A DNA stretch of 64,000 nucleotides from Novispirillum itersonii subsp. itersonii ATCC 12639 (GTDB lineage: Bacteria; Pseudomonadota; Alphaproteobacteria; Rhodospirillales; Rhodospirillaceae), in contig NZ_KB907352.1 of assembly GCF_000381985.1 (NCBI RefSeq), positions 1-64,000 on the forward strand, written 5' to 3'. The position numbers and the translations under genes are program-made. The notes under the pieces are model-generated. The model was not told where the DNA came from. It worked only from the letters and a program-made list of their open reading frames with translations, and ran no database searches. Shown piece after piece: positions 44,959 to 54,850 of this stretch (position 1 is its first letter; each line of letters opens with the position of its first letter).

Positions 44959-45657
44959 ATGGCGGAAAAGTCCCGTATTCTCTTCACCCGGCAGGGGTTC
45001 CGCCGGGGTGTCACTGCTATGCTGCCTGTCGCCGCCGGATTGTCGGTTTTTGGGCTGGCGCTGGGGCTGGCCGCTGCCCAGAAAGGATTATCGACCGTCG
45101 AACTCGGCCTGATGAGTGCCATCGTCTTTGCCGGGGCCAGCCAGATGCTGGCGGTGGAGCTGTGGCAACACCCAGTGCCGCTGGCAACGCTGGCCGCTGC
45201 CACCGTCATCATCAATCTGCGCTATCTGATGATGACCGCCGCCCTTGCGCCGTGGCTGGGCCCGGTTGGCACAGGGCGGGCCTATGGCTCGCTGTTTTTT
45301 ACCGCCGATGAGAACTGGGCCCTCAGTATGGCGGAAATGCGCCGGGGCGGGACCGATGCCGCCTTTCATATCGGCGCTGGGATGACCCTGTATGTGGTCT
45401 GGCTGCTGACCACCATTCTCGGCCATCTATCGGGGGCGGCAATTCCACAACCCGAACGCTTCGGCCTCGATTTTGTTGCGGTGGCCACGTTTCTGGCCCT
45501 GCTGGTACCGATGTGGACCGGCCGTCGGGATCTGCCGCCCTGGCTGATTGCCGCCGTCACCGCCACCGCCGCCCACGCGGTTCTCCCCGGGACGTGGTAT
45601 CTGATTGCCGGCGGCCTTGCCGGAAGCCTGTACGGAGCCTGGCGCGATGTCCGTTGA
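44959..45657 (+). CDS. azlC: AzlC family branched-chain amino acid exporter subunit
   Basis: The 232-residue protein has seven membrane segments and AzlC signatures (GFRRGVTAMLPVAAG, AIVFAGASQMLAVEL, NLRYLMMTAALAPW). With AzlD it forms a two-component exporter of branched-chain amino acids and analogues. The start has GGAGG upstream. It overlaps azlD by eleven bases, and an AraC regulator lies upstream on the same strand. Confidence 0.92.
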   Translation: MAEKSRILFTRQGFRRGVTAMLPVAAGLSVFGLALGLAAAQKGLSTVELGLMSAIVFAGASQMLAVELWQHPVPLATLAAATVIINLRYLMMTAALAPWLGPVGTGRAYGSLFFTADENWALSMAEMRRGGTDAAFHIGAGMTLYVVWLLTTILGHLSGAAIPQPERFGLDFVAVATFLALLVPMWTGRRDLPPWLIAAVTATAAHAVLPGTWYLIAGGLAGSLYGAWRDVR

Positions 45658-45961
45658 TCTGATGACCGCTCTGACCATTCTGGCCATGGGGGCTGCCACC
45701 TATCTGGTGCGGGCCGGGGGCTTCTTCGTGATCCGCCGGGTACAGGCCGGGCCTTTTCTCACAGCATGGATGAAGCACGTTCCCGGTGCCATTTTTGTAT
45801 CGCTGGTGGTCCCTGCGGTGGTCGCCGGGGGGCCCGCAGCCTGGGCCGGGGGTGGCGTCACCGCCACTCTGGCCGCCCTGCGTCTGCCCTTCGTGGTCTC
45901 CCTCGGGGCCGGGGTGGCCACCGTTGCCGCCGTCCGGCTACTGATGCCGGTCGCCCCATAA
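45647..45961 (+). CDS. azlD: AzlD family branched-chain amino acid exporter subunit
   Basis: The ATG at 45647 gives 104 residues and four membrane segments, with the typical AATYLVRAGGFF and RLPFVVSLGAGVATVAAVR regions. It starts inside azlC, showing coupled translation, and ends at a strong terminator. AzlD is the small partner of AzlC. Confidence 0.9.
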   Translation: MSVDLMTALTILAMGAATYLVRAGGFFVIRRVQAGPFLTAWMKHVPGAIFVSLVVPAVVAGGPAAWAGGGVTATLAALRLPFVVSLGAGVATVAAVRLLMPVAP

Positions 45962-45963
45962 GC

Positions 45964-46003
45964 AAAACCGCCCGCCGGGAAGGGATCCGGGCGGGCGGTT
46001 TTA
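45964..46003 (+). terminator. Intrinsic terminator after azlD (bidirectional)
   Basis: AAAACCGCCCGCC and GGCGGGCGGTTTT pair nearly perfectly; the A/T tracts at both ends would also stop pssA transcripts from the right. Confidence 0.88.
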
Positions 46004-46016
46004 TCAACAGAAGATC

Positions 46017-46829
46017 TTACTTCCGGTCCTCGGCAACACCGTCATCTTCCTCGGTGGCCTCCTTAGCGACCACATCTTCGCCCAGAGCATCGGCCCGGGC
46101 CTTCAGACGCCGGAACGAAGATGCGGCAAAGGGGATGCTGCCCAGATAAACGACGCCGATCAGGCCCAGCGTCGCCCAGGGCTCGGTCACCAGCAGAGCC
46201 GCCAGCAGACCGACCACCACCATCAACGGCACCACCCAGCGGGCCGGAACCCGGAACCGCTTCATCGAGAAGGTCGGGATCCGGCTGACCATCAGGAAGG
46301 CCACCAGCAGCATCACCGCCCCGACCAGAACCGGGCTGGAGAAGAAGCCGGGAGCGAACTCAAACGACAGCACCATCGGCAGAATGCCGAGGAAAGCCGC
46401 CGCCGGAGCAGGAACCCCGACAAAGTAATTGTGGGCGTAAGACGGCAGATCCGGCTCCCCCAGCATGGTGTTGAAGCGGGCCAGCCGCAGCGCCATGCAC
46501 AGGGCAAAAATCACACAGACCGCCCAGCCGACACTGCCGGCAGTGCTCATCGTCCACATATAAATCAGCAGGGCCGGGGCCACGCCGAAGCTGACCACAT
46601 CGGACAGGCTGTCCAGTTCTGCCCCGAACTTGCTGGTGGAGCGCAACATCCGGGCAATCCGCCCATCGATGCCATCAAAGACTGCGGCAAAGAAAATGGC
46701 GATGACCGCGCGTTCAAACTCTTCCCGCAGGCCATACCGGATGGCCGTCAGCCCGGCAGACAACGCCAGCAGCGTGATCAGATTGGGCAGCATCCGGTTG
46801 AAAGACAGGCTCTTAACGGCCATCGCCAT
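46017..46829 (-). CDS. pssA: CDP-diacylglycerol-serine O-phosphatidyltransferase
   Basis: PssA makes phosphatidylserine from CDP-diacylglycerol and serine. The 270-residue membrane protein has the CDP-alcohol phosphotransferase motif DGIDGRIARM followed by GAELDSLSD near residues 50-77. Several membrane helices follow, then a C-terminal charged tail rich in Glu and Asp. It starts one base after the psd stop, so both are in one operon that makes phosphatidylethanolamine in two steps. Confidence 0.95.
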   Translation of the reverse strand: MAMAVKSLSFNRMLPNLITLLALSAGLTAIRYGLREEFERAVIAIFFAAVFDGIDGRIARMLRSTSKFGAELDSLSDVVSFGVAPALLIYMWTMSTAGSVGWAVCVIFALCMALRLARFNTMLGEPDLPSYAHNYFVGVPAPAAAFLGILPMVLSFEFAPGFFSSPVLVGAVMLLVAFLMVSRIPTFSMKRFRVPARWVVPLMVVVGLLAALLVTEPWATLGLIGVVYLGSIPFAASSFRRLKARADALGEDVVAKEATEEDDGVAEDRK

Positions 46830-46830
46830 C

Positions 46831-47538
46831 TCAGATCGCGCTCCCCTCGCGGGCCGGTTCGGCGCTGTTCATATCGGCGATGATCGTTTCACCGGAAATG
46901 CAGGACTGCCCCAGCACCACAAGCGGGTTAACCCCTTCCGGCAGGTAGACATCAAGCCGCGAGCCGAATCGGATAAGGCCGAAACGTTCACCGGTCGAGA
47001 CCTTCTGGCCGTCGCGGACATCACAGCGGATACGCCGCGCCACCAGACCGGCAATCTGCACCACGGCAATCTCGCGGCCATCGTCAAACTGCAGACGCAG
47101 GGAATTGCGCTCGTTGTCATCGCTGGCCTTATCCAGCGTCGCATTCAGGAACTGGCCGGGCCGGTAGGCCACCTTCAGCACCTCGCCCCCGGCGGGAATG
47201 CGGTTCACGTGACAGTCAAAAACGCTCATAAACACCGACACGCGGGTCATCGGCTGATCGCCCATGCCCAGTTCCACCGGCGGGACAGCCGGGCCGATCA
47301 TCTGCACCACGCCGCTGGCGGGCGACAGGATCAGGCCGGGCCGCGACGGGATATAGCGGACCGGATCACGGAAGAAGAAATAGCACCACACGGTCAGGGC
47401 AGAGCCCGCGACCCCCAGAGGCCACCACGCCCAGAACAGCAGGGCAGTGACAACGGCGAACACAGCCAGAAAGCGCGGGCCTTCTTCGTGCAGGGGCGGC
47501 AGCACATAGCGCGTCCAGGGAATTTGAATGACTTGCAC
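46831..47538 (-). CDS. psd: Phosphatidylserine decarboxylase (proenzyme)
   Basis: The 235-residue protein decarboxylates phosphatidylserine to phosphatidylethanolamine. It is of the short type, with two N-terminal helices and the self-cleavage site RFGS near Gly192-Ser193, where the pyruvoyl group forms. [12 protein letters not shown] is another conserved region. It is the first gene of psd-pssA, and its promoter lies in the 295 bases shared with a divergent hypothetical gene. Confidence 0.95.
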   Translation of the reverse strand: MQVIQIPWTRYVLPPLHEEGPRFLAVFAVVTALLFWAWWPLGVAGSALTVWCYFFFRDPVRYIPSRPGLILSPASGVVQMIGPAVPPVELGMGDQPMTRVSVFMSVFDCHVNRIPAGGEVLKVAYRPGQFLNATLDKASDDNERNSLRLQFDDGREIAVVQIAGLVARRIRCDVRDGQKVSTGERFGLIRFGSRLDVYLPEGVNPLVVLGQSCISGETIIADMNSAEPAREGSAI

Positions 47539-47833
47539 GCTGAACCTATCATCTGATCAGTCAGGATCGCCGGACCAGATTCATCCGGATTCCGGCGGAG
47601 CGGGAAATGGCCGGGCAGCCCGCGACAGTTCGCGAAACCGGTCTTCCCGCCGCAGACAGAATAGACGTCTGCGCGCCTGCGGCAAAGCACCAATGCACAG
47701 CGCAGCGGAATTCCCTGCGCGCCCTGCCCATGCTATTGTCGTTCCATAAGGGGATAACCGGTGCACGGCGGAAAATAAAACCGGCGTCGCAACGGCGGAA
47801 CAGTCGGCACCGCAGGCAGGAAAGAACAACAGT

Positions 47834-48265
47834 ATGAGTGACGCTATCCGCCGTCATCTGGAACCCGTCAGCCTGAAAGCGCTGGCCGTTGATGATGCCG
47901 GCTCCATTCAGGTCTTACGGACCATCGGGCCGCTGACATTTTCGTTCACCTGCCTTGATCTGCCGTGGGCATGCCGCTTCCACGAGGCAGACGGTGCCGC
48001 ATCGCTGGTTGTCGCCGCCCCGCTGGTCGCACTGCCCGCAGACAATCCCCAGCGGAAACTGGCCCTGCTGCAGGTGATCGAAGCCGCCTGCGCCAGCGGT
48101 CTGCCAATCTCCCTGCGGGCTGACGGCTGGGCTGTCTATGGCGAACGCTTTACCCTGACCCCGCCGGTGACCCCGGAAAAGCTGATCACCACCCTTGGCA
48201 CCCACATGCTGGCGCTGGAGCCCTGGCTGGCCCTGCTGCGGGTTATTGCGGGAAAAAAGGCCTGA
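47834..48265 (+). CDS. Hypothetical 143-residue protein
   Basis: The start ATG has AGGAAAG 11 bases upstream. The protein is a mix of strands and helices (LGTHMLALEPWLALLRVIAGKKA at the end) with no membrane segment. I see no recognised family; the overall pattern is reminiscent of small chaperone-like or YbjN-type domains, but this is a guess. It ends one base before the epimerase stop on the other strand, with no terminator between. Confidence 0.65.
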   Translation: MSDAIRRHLEPVSLKALAVDDAGSIQVLRTIGPLTFSFTCLDLPWACRFHEADGAASLVVAAPLVALPADNPQRKLALLQVIEAACASGLPISLRADGWAVYGERFTLTPPVTPEKLITTLGTHMLALEPWLALLRVIAGKKA

Positions 48266-49207
48266 TCAGGCCTGATCCCGGTACCAGCGGACGGTGGCAG
48301 CCAACTGGGCCGCCACCGTCGCCGGAGGAGACCAGTCACAGTCCTGCCGCAGGGCCGAGAGATCAACGGTCAGGGAACCGAGCAGGCGGTTGACCTGCGC
48401 CTCTTTTCCCAACAGCCGCGCGGCCAGACGCATCAGCGACGGCGGCACCGGCAGCAGACGCGGTGCCCGCCCCAAAGCCTGCGCCATCGCCCGGACCAGA
48501 CCGGCGCTGGACACATCCTCACCATCACTGACCAGATAGGTCTTTCCCGCTGCCGCCGAATGCGTCAGCACGGTGAGAAGAGCATCCGTCAGGGTCTGCA
48601 GGCCGACCAGACTCCGCCTGTTGTTAACCAGACCGAAAGGCAGCGGCACTCCCCGGTCCACCGCCCGCAGCAGTCTGGCAAAATTGGCCCCGACCCCCGG
48701 GCCGTACACCAGCGGTGGCCGCACCACCACCACCTCAAGCCCGGTTTCTGCGGCCAGCGCCCATAATCCCTGTTCCGCCGCATATTTTGATGCCCCATAG
48801 GGATCCCTCGGCGGCATCACGGGCTCATCGGGACGATACGGAGTCTCCCGGCCATCCCCATTCACTTTAATGGTGCTGACAAACACAAACCGCTTCGCCC
48901 CACCCCGCACGGCTGCCCGCGCCAGATCGAGCGTTGCCCGGGTGTTGACGGCGTGATAGGCCGCCAGCGGATCTGCTGCGGTTTCGGTCATCTGGTGCAC
49001 ACGGGCAGCGGTGTGAATCACGGCATCCACCGGCAGGCCAGCATCCGGCAGGATCAGCTGTCGGGACAGATCCCCCAGCACCAGATGCGGACCGGCATAC
49101 CCGGGGGCACGCACCCCGGCAACCGGCGTCATCCCCGGACGGTCCGTCAGGGCCGCCATCAGTGCGCGGCCAACCATCCCGGTGGCCCCGGTGACCAACA
49201 CCTTCAT
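48266..49207 (-). CDS. NAD-dependent epimerase/dehydratase family protein
   Basis: The start MKVLVTGATGMVGRAL follows AGGAAG and gives 313 residues. The Rossmann motif GATGMVG, the catalytic YGASK (with Lys) and VVVRPPLVYGPG are intact, as in UDP-glucose 4-epimerases or related sugar-nucleotide enzymes. The substrate is unknown. It converges with the hypothetical gene and ends without a clear terminator. Confidence 0.9.
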   Translation of the reverse strand: MKVLVTGATGMVGRALMAALTDRPGMTPVAGVRAPGYAGPHLVLGDLSRQLILPDAGLPVDAVIHTAARVHQMTETAADPLAAYHAVNTRATLDLARAAVRGGAKRFVFVSTIKVNGDGRETPYRPDEPVMPPRDPYGASKYAAEQGLWALAAETGLEVVVVRPPLVYGPGVGANFARLLRAVDRGVPLPFGLVNNRRSLVGLQTLTDALLTVLTHSAAAGKTYLVSDGEDVSSAGLVRAMAQALGRAPRLLPVPPSLMRLAARLLGKEAQVNRLLGSLTVDLSALRQDCDWSPPATVAAQLAATVRWYRDQA

Positions 49208-49346
49208 CGCGGCGTCTTCCTGACCGAGCATGCTGCTATCCCCTCTGCCACGGAAAGCCTGCCACGCGAGGGCACCGCTGCGTTTCCGACCGTGAGACCA
49301 TCAAAACCGGAAAATCATTAAGCCGGACTGTCATCGGCTGGAAAAT

Positions 49347-49377
49347 ACAAAACCCGCCGATTTAGTCGGCGGGTTTT
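49347..49377 (-). terminator. Intrinsic terminator of tRNA-Ala
   Basis: On the minus strand, ACCCGCCGA-CTAAA-TCGGCGGGT followed by TTTGTATTTT lies just past the tRNA-Ala 3' end. Confidence 0.88.
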
Positions 49378-49380
49378 GAT

Positions 49381-49456
49381 TGGTGGAGCCGAAGGGAGTC
49401 GAACCCTCGACCTCAGCAGTGCGATTGCTGCGCTCTCCCAACTGAGCTACGGCCCC
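49381..49456 (-). tRNA. tRNA-Ala (anticodon CGC)
   Basis: On the minus strand a 76-base tRNA with acceptor stem GGGGCCG/CGGCTCC contains the G3-U70 pair that marks tRNA-Ala. The anticodon loop ATCGCAC holds CGC, and CCA is encoded. It is followed by a terminator. Confidence 0.96.
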
Positions 49457-49643
49457 GTGAGGCGCGCATAATCCCCATTCACCGCCCCCCTGTCAACGCC
49501 TTTTTATCATTTTTTTCAATCCCTGAGGTTTTTTAGCCCCTCTGCACAGGTTCCCCCCCTTGCCCGGCCCGGATCTGCTGATTAGGGTTAAGGACAGAAC
49601 CGGCCTGCCGGGCCGGAGATTTTTCAGGGACAGCGCCTTCACT

Positions 49644-49955
49644 ATGACCGTCATCCTGATTCCGCTGCTACAGATTATTAATGTCGTCATCAACCTGTTT
49701 ATCTGGGCGCTGATCGGCTCTGCCGTCCTCAGCTGGCTGACGGCCTTTGGTATCATCAACACCCGCAACCGCTTTGTTGACACCGTCGGCTCTCTTCTCT
49801 GGAAGATCACTGAGCCGCCGCTGCGTCCGCTGCGCCGAATCATCCCTGATCTTGGCGGCATTGATCTCGCCCCGATGGCGATGATCCTGATCCTGTGGTT
49901 TGTGCAGGGCGTATTGTCGCAGCTGATGTTCCGGGTGGCGATGGGCGGCCTCTAA
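49644..49955 (+). CDS. YggT family membrane protein
   Basis: From the ATG at 49644 the protein has 103 residues: two membrane helices separated by a loop with ITEPPLRPLRRIIPDLGGIDLAPMA, the conserved YggT motif. Function is unclear; relatives are linked to cell division or ion homeostasis. Its stop and the start of the DUF167 gene overlap (TAATG), forming an operon with folD. Confidence 0.88.
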   Translation: MTVILIPLLQIINVVINLFIWALIGSAVLSWLTAFGIINTRNRFVDTVGSLLWKITEPPLRPLRRIIPDLGGIDLAPMAMILILWFVQGVLSQLMFRVAMGGL

Positions 49956-50278
49956 TGGCCGCCCCCTCCAGCCCGCTGTGCGCTGCAACGGGCGGGGTCC
50001 GGCTGCAGATCCGCCTGACCCCAAAAGCCAGCCGCGATGCCATTCAGGGTCTGGCGGACGAAGCAGACGGCGGACAGGTGCTGAAAGTCAGCGTCACCGC
50101 CGTTCCCGAAGACGGAAAAGCCAATGCGGCCCTGATTCAGCTCTTGTCGAAAGCATGGAAACTGCCTAAGAGCGGCTTTGAAATCATCGCCGGGGCCACG
50201 GACCGCCGCAAAACCCTGCTGGTCCATGGCGACACCCAAACCCTGCTCGACCACCTGCGCCAGAGGATGCCGTCATGA
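49955..50278 (+). CDS. DUF167 (YggU) family protein
   Basis: The 107-residue protein shows the DUF167 hallmarks: [34 protein letters not shown] and [12 protein letters not shown]. Function is unknown. It overlaps both neighbours (one base with YggT, four with folD), so the three genes are translated together. Confidence 0.88.
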   Translation: MAAPSSPLCAATGGVRLQIRLTPKASRDAIQGLADEADGGQVLKVSVTAVPEDGKANAALIQLLSKAWKLPKSGFEIIAGATDRRKTLLVHGDTQTLLDHLRQRMPS

Positions 50279-51168
50279 CCACCGCCGCCCCCACCGCCGA
50301 TACCGGAAAACTGATCGACGGCAAAGCATTCGCCGCCACCCTGCGGGCCCAGATCGCCACTGATGTCGCGGCCCTGAAGGCCAGCCACGGTGTGCAGCCG
50401 GGCCTGGCCGTGGTGCTGGTCGGTGAAGATCCTGCCAGCCAGATCTATGTGCGGAACAAAGCAAAGCAGACCGTCGAGTGCGGCATGAAGTCGGTGGAAC
50501 ACAAGCTGTCCGCCGACACACCGGAATCCGATCTGCTGGCCCTGATCGACAGCCTGAATGCCGACCCGACCATTCACGGGATTCTGGTGCAGCTGCCGGT
50601 GCCGAAGCATATCGACGCCGATAAGATCATCGCCTCCATCCGCCCGGACAAGGATGTTGACGGCTTCCACCCGATGAATGCCGGGCTACTGGCCACCGGC
50701 GGCAAGGCACTGGTGCCCTGCACCCCGCTCGGCTGCTCGTTGCTGCTGAAAGACCGGCTGGGCGATCTGTCCGGCATGCACGCCGTGGTGATCGGGCGGT
50801 CGAACATTGTCGGCAAGCCGATGGCCCAACTGCTGCTGCAGGAAAGCTGCACCGTCACCGTCGCCCATTCACGGACCAAGGATCTACCCGCAGTCTGCCG
50901 CGAAGCTGATATTGTCGTTGCCGCCGTTGGCCGCCCAGAAATGGTGAAGGGCGACTGGCTGAAACCCGGCGCCGTGGTGATTGATGTCGGCATCAACCGG
51001 GTCACTCTGCCGGACGGGAAGTCAAAAGTGGTCGGTGACGTCGACTTCGCTTCGGCTGTCGCCGTTGCCTCGGCCATTACCCCGGTCCCGGGCGGTGTCG
51101 GACCGATGACGATTGCCTGTCTGCTGAAGAACACACTGACTGCCTGCCAACGGTCTATTGGCCTTTAA
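50275..51168 (+). CDS. folD: Methylenetetrahydrofolate dehydrogenase/cyclohydrolase
   Basis: FolD interconverts methylene-, methenyl- and formyl-tetrahydrofolate. The 297-residue protein has the catalytic Tyr58 and Lys62 in YVRNKAK, the GILVQLPVP segment, PCTPLGC and the nucleotide-binding [21 protein letters not shown] ends the conserved core. It is the last gene of the YggT-DUF167-folD unit and is followed by a terminator. Confidence 0.96.
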   Translation: MTTAAPTADTGKLIDGKAFAATLRAQIATDVAALKASHGVQPGLAVVLVGEDPASQIYVRNKAKQTVECGMKSVEHKLSADTPESDLLALIDSLNADPTIHGILVQLPVPKHIDADKIIASIRPDKDVDGFHPMNAGLLATGGKALVPCTPLGCSLLLKDRLGDLSGMHAVVIGRSNIVGKPMAQLLLQESCTVTVAHSRTKDLPAVCREADIVVAAVGRPEMVKGDWLKPGAVVIDVGINRVTLPDGKSKVVGDVDFASAVAVASAITPVPGGVGPMTIACLLKNTLTACQRSIGL

Positions 51169-51210
51169 TTATACCAATTCCAAATAGACATATCCGTGAA
51201 GCATGATATA

Positions 51211-51243
51211 CCCCGGCATCACCGATGCCGGGGTTTTTCTTTA
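51211..51243 (+). terminator. Intrinsic terminator after folD
   Basis: CCCCGGCAT-CACCG-ATGCCGGGG followed by TTTTTCTTT. Confidence 0.92.
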
Positions 51244-51287
51244 CAGATCCCGGCCTTTTTACGGGCGCCATCACCACCCTTGCGAGA

Positions 51288-51620
51288 ATGGCACCTTTTC
51301 TCTCGGCCATCGAACTGTCCATGCCCCAGCCAGCAGCCTCTTTTCACGAAACTCCCCTTGAAGACCCTGCCGAGGATCCCCCGGCGCCTCCCCTGCCCTG
51401 CCTGACCGGGAACGGGGCCAGACTGATCGAAAAAGCACGCCAGACCCGCCGCCATGCCGAAGCCTATCGGGATGTCGTCGAACGCTACTGTGAACAGATG
51501 CCCGGATATCTGGACCGGTTTCATGATGCCATGCGGGCATTCCACCGCACGGCTGACCGTCTGCGTGGCCCCTCGCAGCATCCGGAAAGGCCAAAGGTCA
51601 GTCCGGCTGAGAAACCGTAA
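51288..51620 (+). CDS. Hypothetical 110-residue protein
   Basis: The frame starts MAPFLSAIELSMPQ and is acidic and Pro-rich in its first half, then helical (LIEKARQTRRHAEAYRDVVERYCEQM). No family is recognised. The start is weak (GCGAGA ahead), and a second ATG at 51321 is also possible. It overlaps the end of the opposing lipoprotein gene by 23 bases. A minus-strand frame in the same region exists but has poorer coding features. Confidence 0.45.
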   Translation: MAPFLSAIELSMPQPAASFHETPLEDPAEDPPAPPLPCLTGNGARLIEKARQTRRHAEAYRDVVERYCEQMPGYLDRFHDAMRAFHRTADRLRGPSQHPERPKVSPAEKP

Positions 51621-52266
51621 CCGCCACACCGGGCTTGAAGGCACAGACCACCGTCGCCTCCATTACCCCCGGCAACATGACCTGCCACTGCATCCCGTCA
51701 ATCAGATCACGGTATCCGGCGACCATGGTGGCGCAGCCGGTCAGGTCGCCCCGGTCAGAAACGCCGGAACACAAACGCAGGGTATTGCCGCTGTCGCTGT
51801 AGTCCAGCCAGACAGCTTCCCGTTCCTCGCTGGCGGTCTCGGTCAGGGGGACGGCCAGAAACTCACCGCGGACCACCGGCACCTGTACCGGATAGGCCAC
51901 AGACCAGCGGCCATTGAAGGCGACAGCCAGATCTTCCAGATGGCAGATCAGGGTATCCCCGAAACGGTCACGCCGACGGCGCTCCTCCACCCGCAGGCGG
52001 CGGCCTTCATCCATCGCATATCGGGTCGGGGCGGGCAGGAACACCGTGTCCGACGAAGATGCCAGCCGCACAGCCTCCAGCTCCCGCTCTTTCTGCGTGG
52101 CCAAAGCCTGCTGGGCCGGGGTCATCTGTGCCCATTCCTCGTCATCAATCCCCAACGGATTGGCAGAACACCCCGTCACGGCCAGCGCCGCAGCCAGCAC
52201 AGCCCCCCGCAGAGCCTGCGGACGACGGAACCAAAAGCGGGGACGGGTCGGGAAAAGAGCCGGCAT
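51598..52266 (-). CDS. Putative lipoprotein, function unknown
   Basis: The start MPALFPTRPRFW follows CAGGACT and gives 222 residues. A hydrophobic segment ends in the lipobox AVTGC with Cys33, so it is probably lipidated and anchored in the envelope. The mature part is mixed alpha/beta with a charged helix (VEERRRRDRF). No known domain is recognised. It lies downstream of argG on the same strand, behind a terminator. Confidence 0.75.
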   Translation of the reverse strand: MPALFPTRPRFWFRRPQALRGAVLAAALAVTGCSANPLGIDDEEWAQMTPAQQALATQKERELEAVRLASSSDTVFLPAPTRYAMDEGRRLRVEERRRRDRFGDTLICHLEDLAVAFNGRWSVAYPVQVPVVRGEFLAVPLTETASEEREAVWLDYSDSGNTLRLCSGVSDRGDLTGCATMVAGYRDLIDGMQWQVMLPGVMEATVVCAFKPGVAVTVSQPD

Positions 52267-52314
52267 TCCGAGTCCTGTGGCTGCAACAGAAGAAGCGGGA
52301 AAAAGGCACACTCG

Positions 52315-52357
52315 CAAAAAAATCCCGCCCGGGGCCGCAAAACGGCCACCGGGCGGG
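52315..52357 (-). terminator. Intrinsic terminator after argG
   Basis: On the minus strand CCCGCCCGG-loop-CCGGGCGGG is followed by ATTTTTTTG, 14 bases past the argG stop. Confidence 0.88.
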
Positions 52358-52370
52358 GGTCTCACAACAC

Positions 52371-53582
52371 TCAGCCGCGGGCCAGCTTGCCCAGACGCAG
52401 ACGCAGTGCGTTCAGGCGGATGAAGCCGTTGGCATCATACTGGTCATACACGCTGTCTTCTTCGAAGGTCACATAGTCCATGCGGTACAGAGACTTCGGC
52501 GACTTGCGGCCAACCACGCTGGCCACACCCTTATAGAGCTTCAGGCGCACGGTACCGGTGACGTTTTCCTGAGTCTTGTCGATCAGGGCCTGCAGGGCCA
52601 CCCGTTCCGGGGCGAACCAGAAGCCGTTGTAGATCAGCTCGGCATACTTCGGCATCACGCTGTCCTTGAGGTGAGCTTCCTCACGGTCAAGGGTGATGCT
52701 TTCAATGCCACGGTGCGCCACCAGCAGGATCGATCCACCCGGGGTTTCATACACACCACGGGACTTCATGCCGACGAAGCGGTTTTCCACCAGATCCAGA
52801 CGGCCAATACCATGCTTGCCGCCCAGCGCGTTCAGCTTGGTCAGCAGTGCGGCGGGGGTCAGACGCTCGCCGTTGACGGCGACGGCATTGCCCTGCTCGA
52901 AATCGACGGTGATGTATTCCGGCTCGTTCGGCGCCTTTTCCGGCGACACGGTCAGGCGGAACATATCATCGTCAGCTTCCTGCCACGGATCTTCCAGCGC
53001 CTTCCCTTCGTAGGAAATGTGCATCAGGTTGGCGTCCATGGAATAGGGCGCTTCGCCGTGCTTGTCCTTCGGCACCGGAATCTGGTGCTGCTGGGCGTAT
53101 TCGATCAGCTTGGTACGGCTGTTCAGATCCCACTCACGCCACGGCGCGATGACCTTGATATCGGGCTTCAGGGCATAGGCGGTCAGCTCGAAGCGGACCT
53201 GATCGTTGCCCTTGCCGGTGGCACCGTGGGAAATGGCGTCGGCACCGGTGGCTTCGGCGATCTCGATCAGACGCTTGCCGATCAGCGGGCGGGCGATGGA
53301 GGTGCCCAGCAGGTAGACACCTTCGTACTGGGTGTTGGCGCGGAACATCGGGAACACGAAGTCACGCACGAACTCTTCGCGCAGGTCTTCGATGAAGATG
53401 TCTTTAATGCCGAGCATTTCGGCCTTTTTGCGCGCCGGCTCCAGCTCTTCACCCTGACCGATGTCGGCGGTGAAGGTCACGACTTCGCAGCCGTATTCGA
53501 CCTGCAGCCACTTCAGGATGATCGAGGTATCAAGGCCGCCGGAATAGGCCAGCACGACCTTCTTGATATCGCCCTTTTTCAT
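52371..53582 (-). CDS. argG: Argininosuccinate synthase
   Basis: ArgG joins citrulline and aspartate using ATP, the seventh step of arginine synthesis. From [16 protein letters not shown] the protein has 403 residues, the usual length. The N-type ATP pyrophosphatase P-loop SGGLDTS is near residue 13. [12 protein letters not shown] and the aspartate/citrulline-binding stretch GTSIARPLI are conserved. The next in-frame ATG upstream would give a 408-residue form with no clear ribosome-binding site. Arginine regulation cannot be seen. Confidence 0.96.
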   Translation of the reverse strand: MKKGDIKKVVLAYSGGLDTSIILKWLQVEYGCEVVTFTADIGQGEELEPARKKAEMLGIKDIFIEDLREEFVRDFVFPMFRANTQYEGVYLLGTSIARPLIGKRLIEIAEATGADAISHGATGKGNDQVRFELTAYALKPDIKVIAPWREWDLNSRTKLIEYAQQHQIPVPKDKHGEAPYSMDANLMHISYEGKALEDPWQEADDDMFRLTVSPEKAPNEPEYITVDFEQGNAVAVNGERLTPAALLTKLNALGGKHGIGRLDLVENRFVGMKSRGVYETPGGSILLVAHRGIESITLDREEAHLKDSVMPKYAELIYNGFWFAPERVALQALIDKTQENVTGTVRLKLYKGVASVVGRKSPKSLYRMDYVTFEEDSVYDQYDANGFIRLNALRLRLGKLARG

Positions 53583-53704
53583 GAACAGATGCCCCATTGT
53601 GGGAAAAGGTGGAGGTTCAGGACCTGTAACAGACCGCGCGGAGTATAGGGGACTGTTCCCGATGGCGAAAGGGGCAGGATGGGGCAACTGTCAGGAACCC
53701 GGTT

Positions 53705-54790
53705 TCAGGGGCTGCCGGGGGCAGGATCCAGCCGCAGGAGGCTCCGGCGCTCATGTTCCAGCAGCCACTGTTTGCGCCACAGTTTACCGCCATACCCGGT
53801 CAGCGCACCATCGGCCCCGATCACCCGGTGACACGGCACGATCACCGCCACCTGATTGGCCCCGTTGGCCCGGCCGACCGCCCGCCCTGCCTGCGGCCTG
53901 CCGATCCCCCGGGCGAGCCCGCCGTAGGTCCGGGTTTCGCCGGGCGGAATTTTCTGCAACTCCGCCCACACCGTCTGTTCAAAGGCTGACCCCCGCTGCA
54001 CCACCGGTATGCTGAACGGGCTGCGGGCATCCCGGAACCATGCCGACAGCTGCGCGGCGACCGTCTCCAGCATCGGGCAGGTGCCGAACGGGATGGGCCC
54101 GGTATGGGTCTGCAGGCGGGCGATTTCCGTCGGCAGGGCCGTCCGGTCAAAAAATTCGAGAAGATGCAGCCCGTATTGATCCCCGATTGCCAGCATGGCC
54201 CCGATCGGGGTTTCCAGCCAGCGGGCCACCGGAGTGTGCTGATCCCGCAGCCGGGCGGGGGCTGCGCCCAGCAGGCGGGTGATCGCGTCCCGGAAACCGC
54301 TGGCAGATTCGTATCCGGCCTCAAGCTGTGCATCAATCACGGTTGCACCGTCCTTCAGAGTTGCCACTGCCGCCCCCAGCCGGACCGAGCGGGCAAAGCG
54401 GGCGAAGGTTGTGCCATATACCTGACGGAAGGCCCGCCGCACGGTCGACGGATCCAGCCCCAGACGCCGCAGATCCTCTTCCCCCCAGCGGCGGTCAGGC
54501 TCCGCCTCGACCCGGCGGCGCAGATCGGCCAGCCAGGGCCGCGCCGGGGTTCCCCCCGGGCAGGCGGAAGGATCCAGCGGGCGGCAGCGCAGGCAGGGAC
54601 GAAACCCCGCTGCCTGCGCGGCGGCAGGGCTGTCAAAAAACGTGGTGTTCTCCCGCTTTGGCTTCCGGGCCGGGCAGGTCAGGCGACAGAAGATGCCGGT
54701 GGTGCGCACACCGACCACCCACAGCCCGTCATACGCGGGGTTGCGGGACAGCAGGGCATCGTAGAGTTGATCAGGCGAAGGCGTCATCAT
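53705..54790 (-). CDS. ada: Ada-type methylated-DNA repair protein and regulator
   Basis: The protein (361 aa) has an N-terminal zinc-binding Ada domain with cysteines in FCRLTCPAR and CLRC, an AraC-type helix-turn-helix (about 105-180) and a C-terminal O6-methylguanine methyltransferase domain with active site PCHRV. Methyl transfer to the N-terminal zinc cysteine switches on expression of ada and related genes in E. coli. The start at 54790 (MMTPSP) is chosen, but GTG at 54808 is possible. It is followed by the argG unit on the same strand. Confidence 0.94.
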   Translation of the reverse strand: MMTPSPDQLYDALLSRNPAYDGLWVVGVRTTGIFCRLTCPARKPKRENTTFFDSPAAAQAAGFRPCLRCRPLDPSACPGGTPARPWLADLRRRVEAEPDRRWGEEDLRRLGLDPSTVRRAFRQVYGTTFARFARSVRLGAAVATLKDGATVIDAQLEAGYESASGFRDAITRLLGAAPARLRDQHTPVARWLETPIGAMLAIGDQYGLHLLEFFDRTALPTEIARLQTHTGPIPFGTCPMLETVAAQLSAWFRDARSPFSIPVVQRGSAFEQTVWAELQKIPPGETRTYGGLARGIGRPQAGRAVGRANGANQVAVIVPCHRVIGADGALTGYGGKLWRKQWLLEHERRSLLRLDPAPGSP

Positions 54791-54850
54791 GCCATGACTC
54801 TGCCACACCCTGAGGACCGCTGCCGCCGGAAACCGGGCACGGATATCCGG

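Noticed and set aside
52059-53648. 529-codon plus-strand frame opposite argG
   Set aside because: It mirrors argG, whose motifs fix the coding strand, and overlaps a lipoprotein gene as well.
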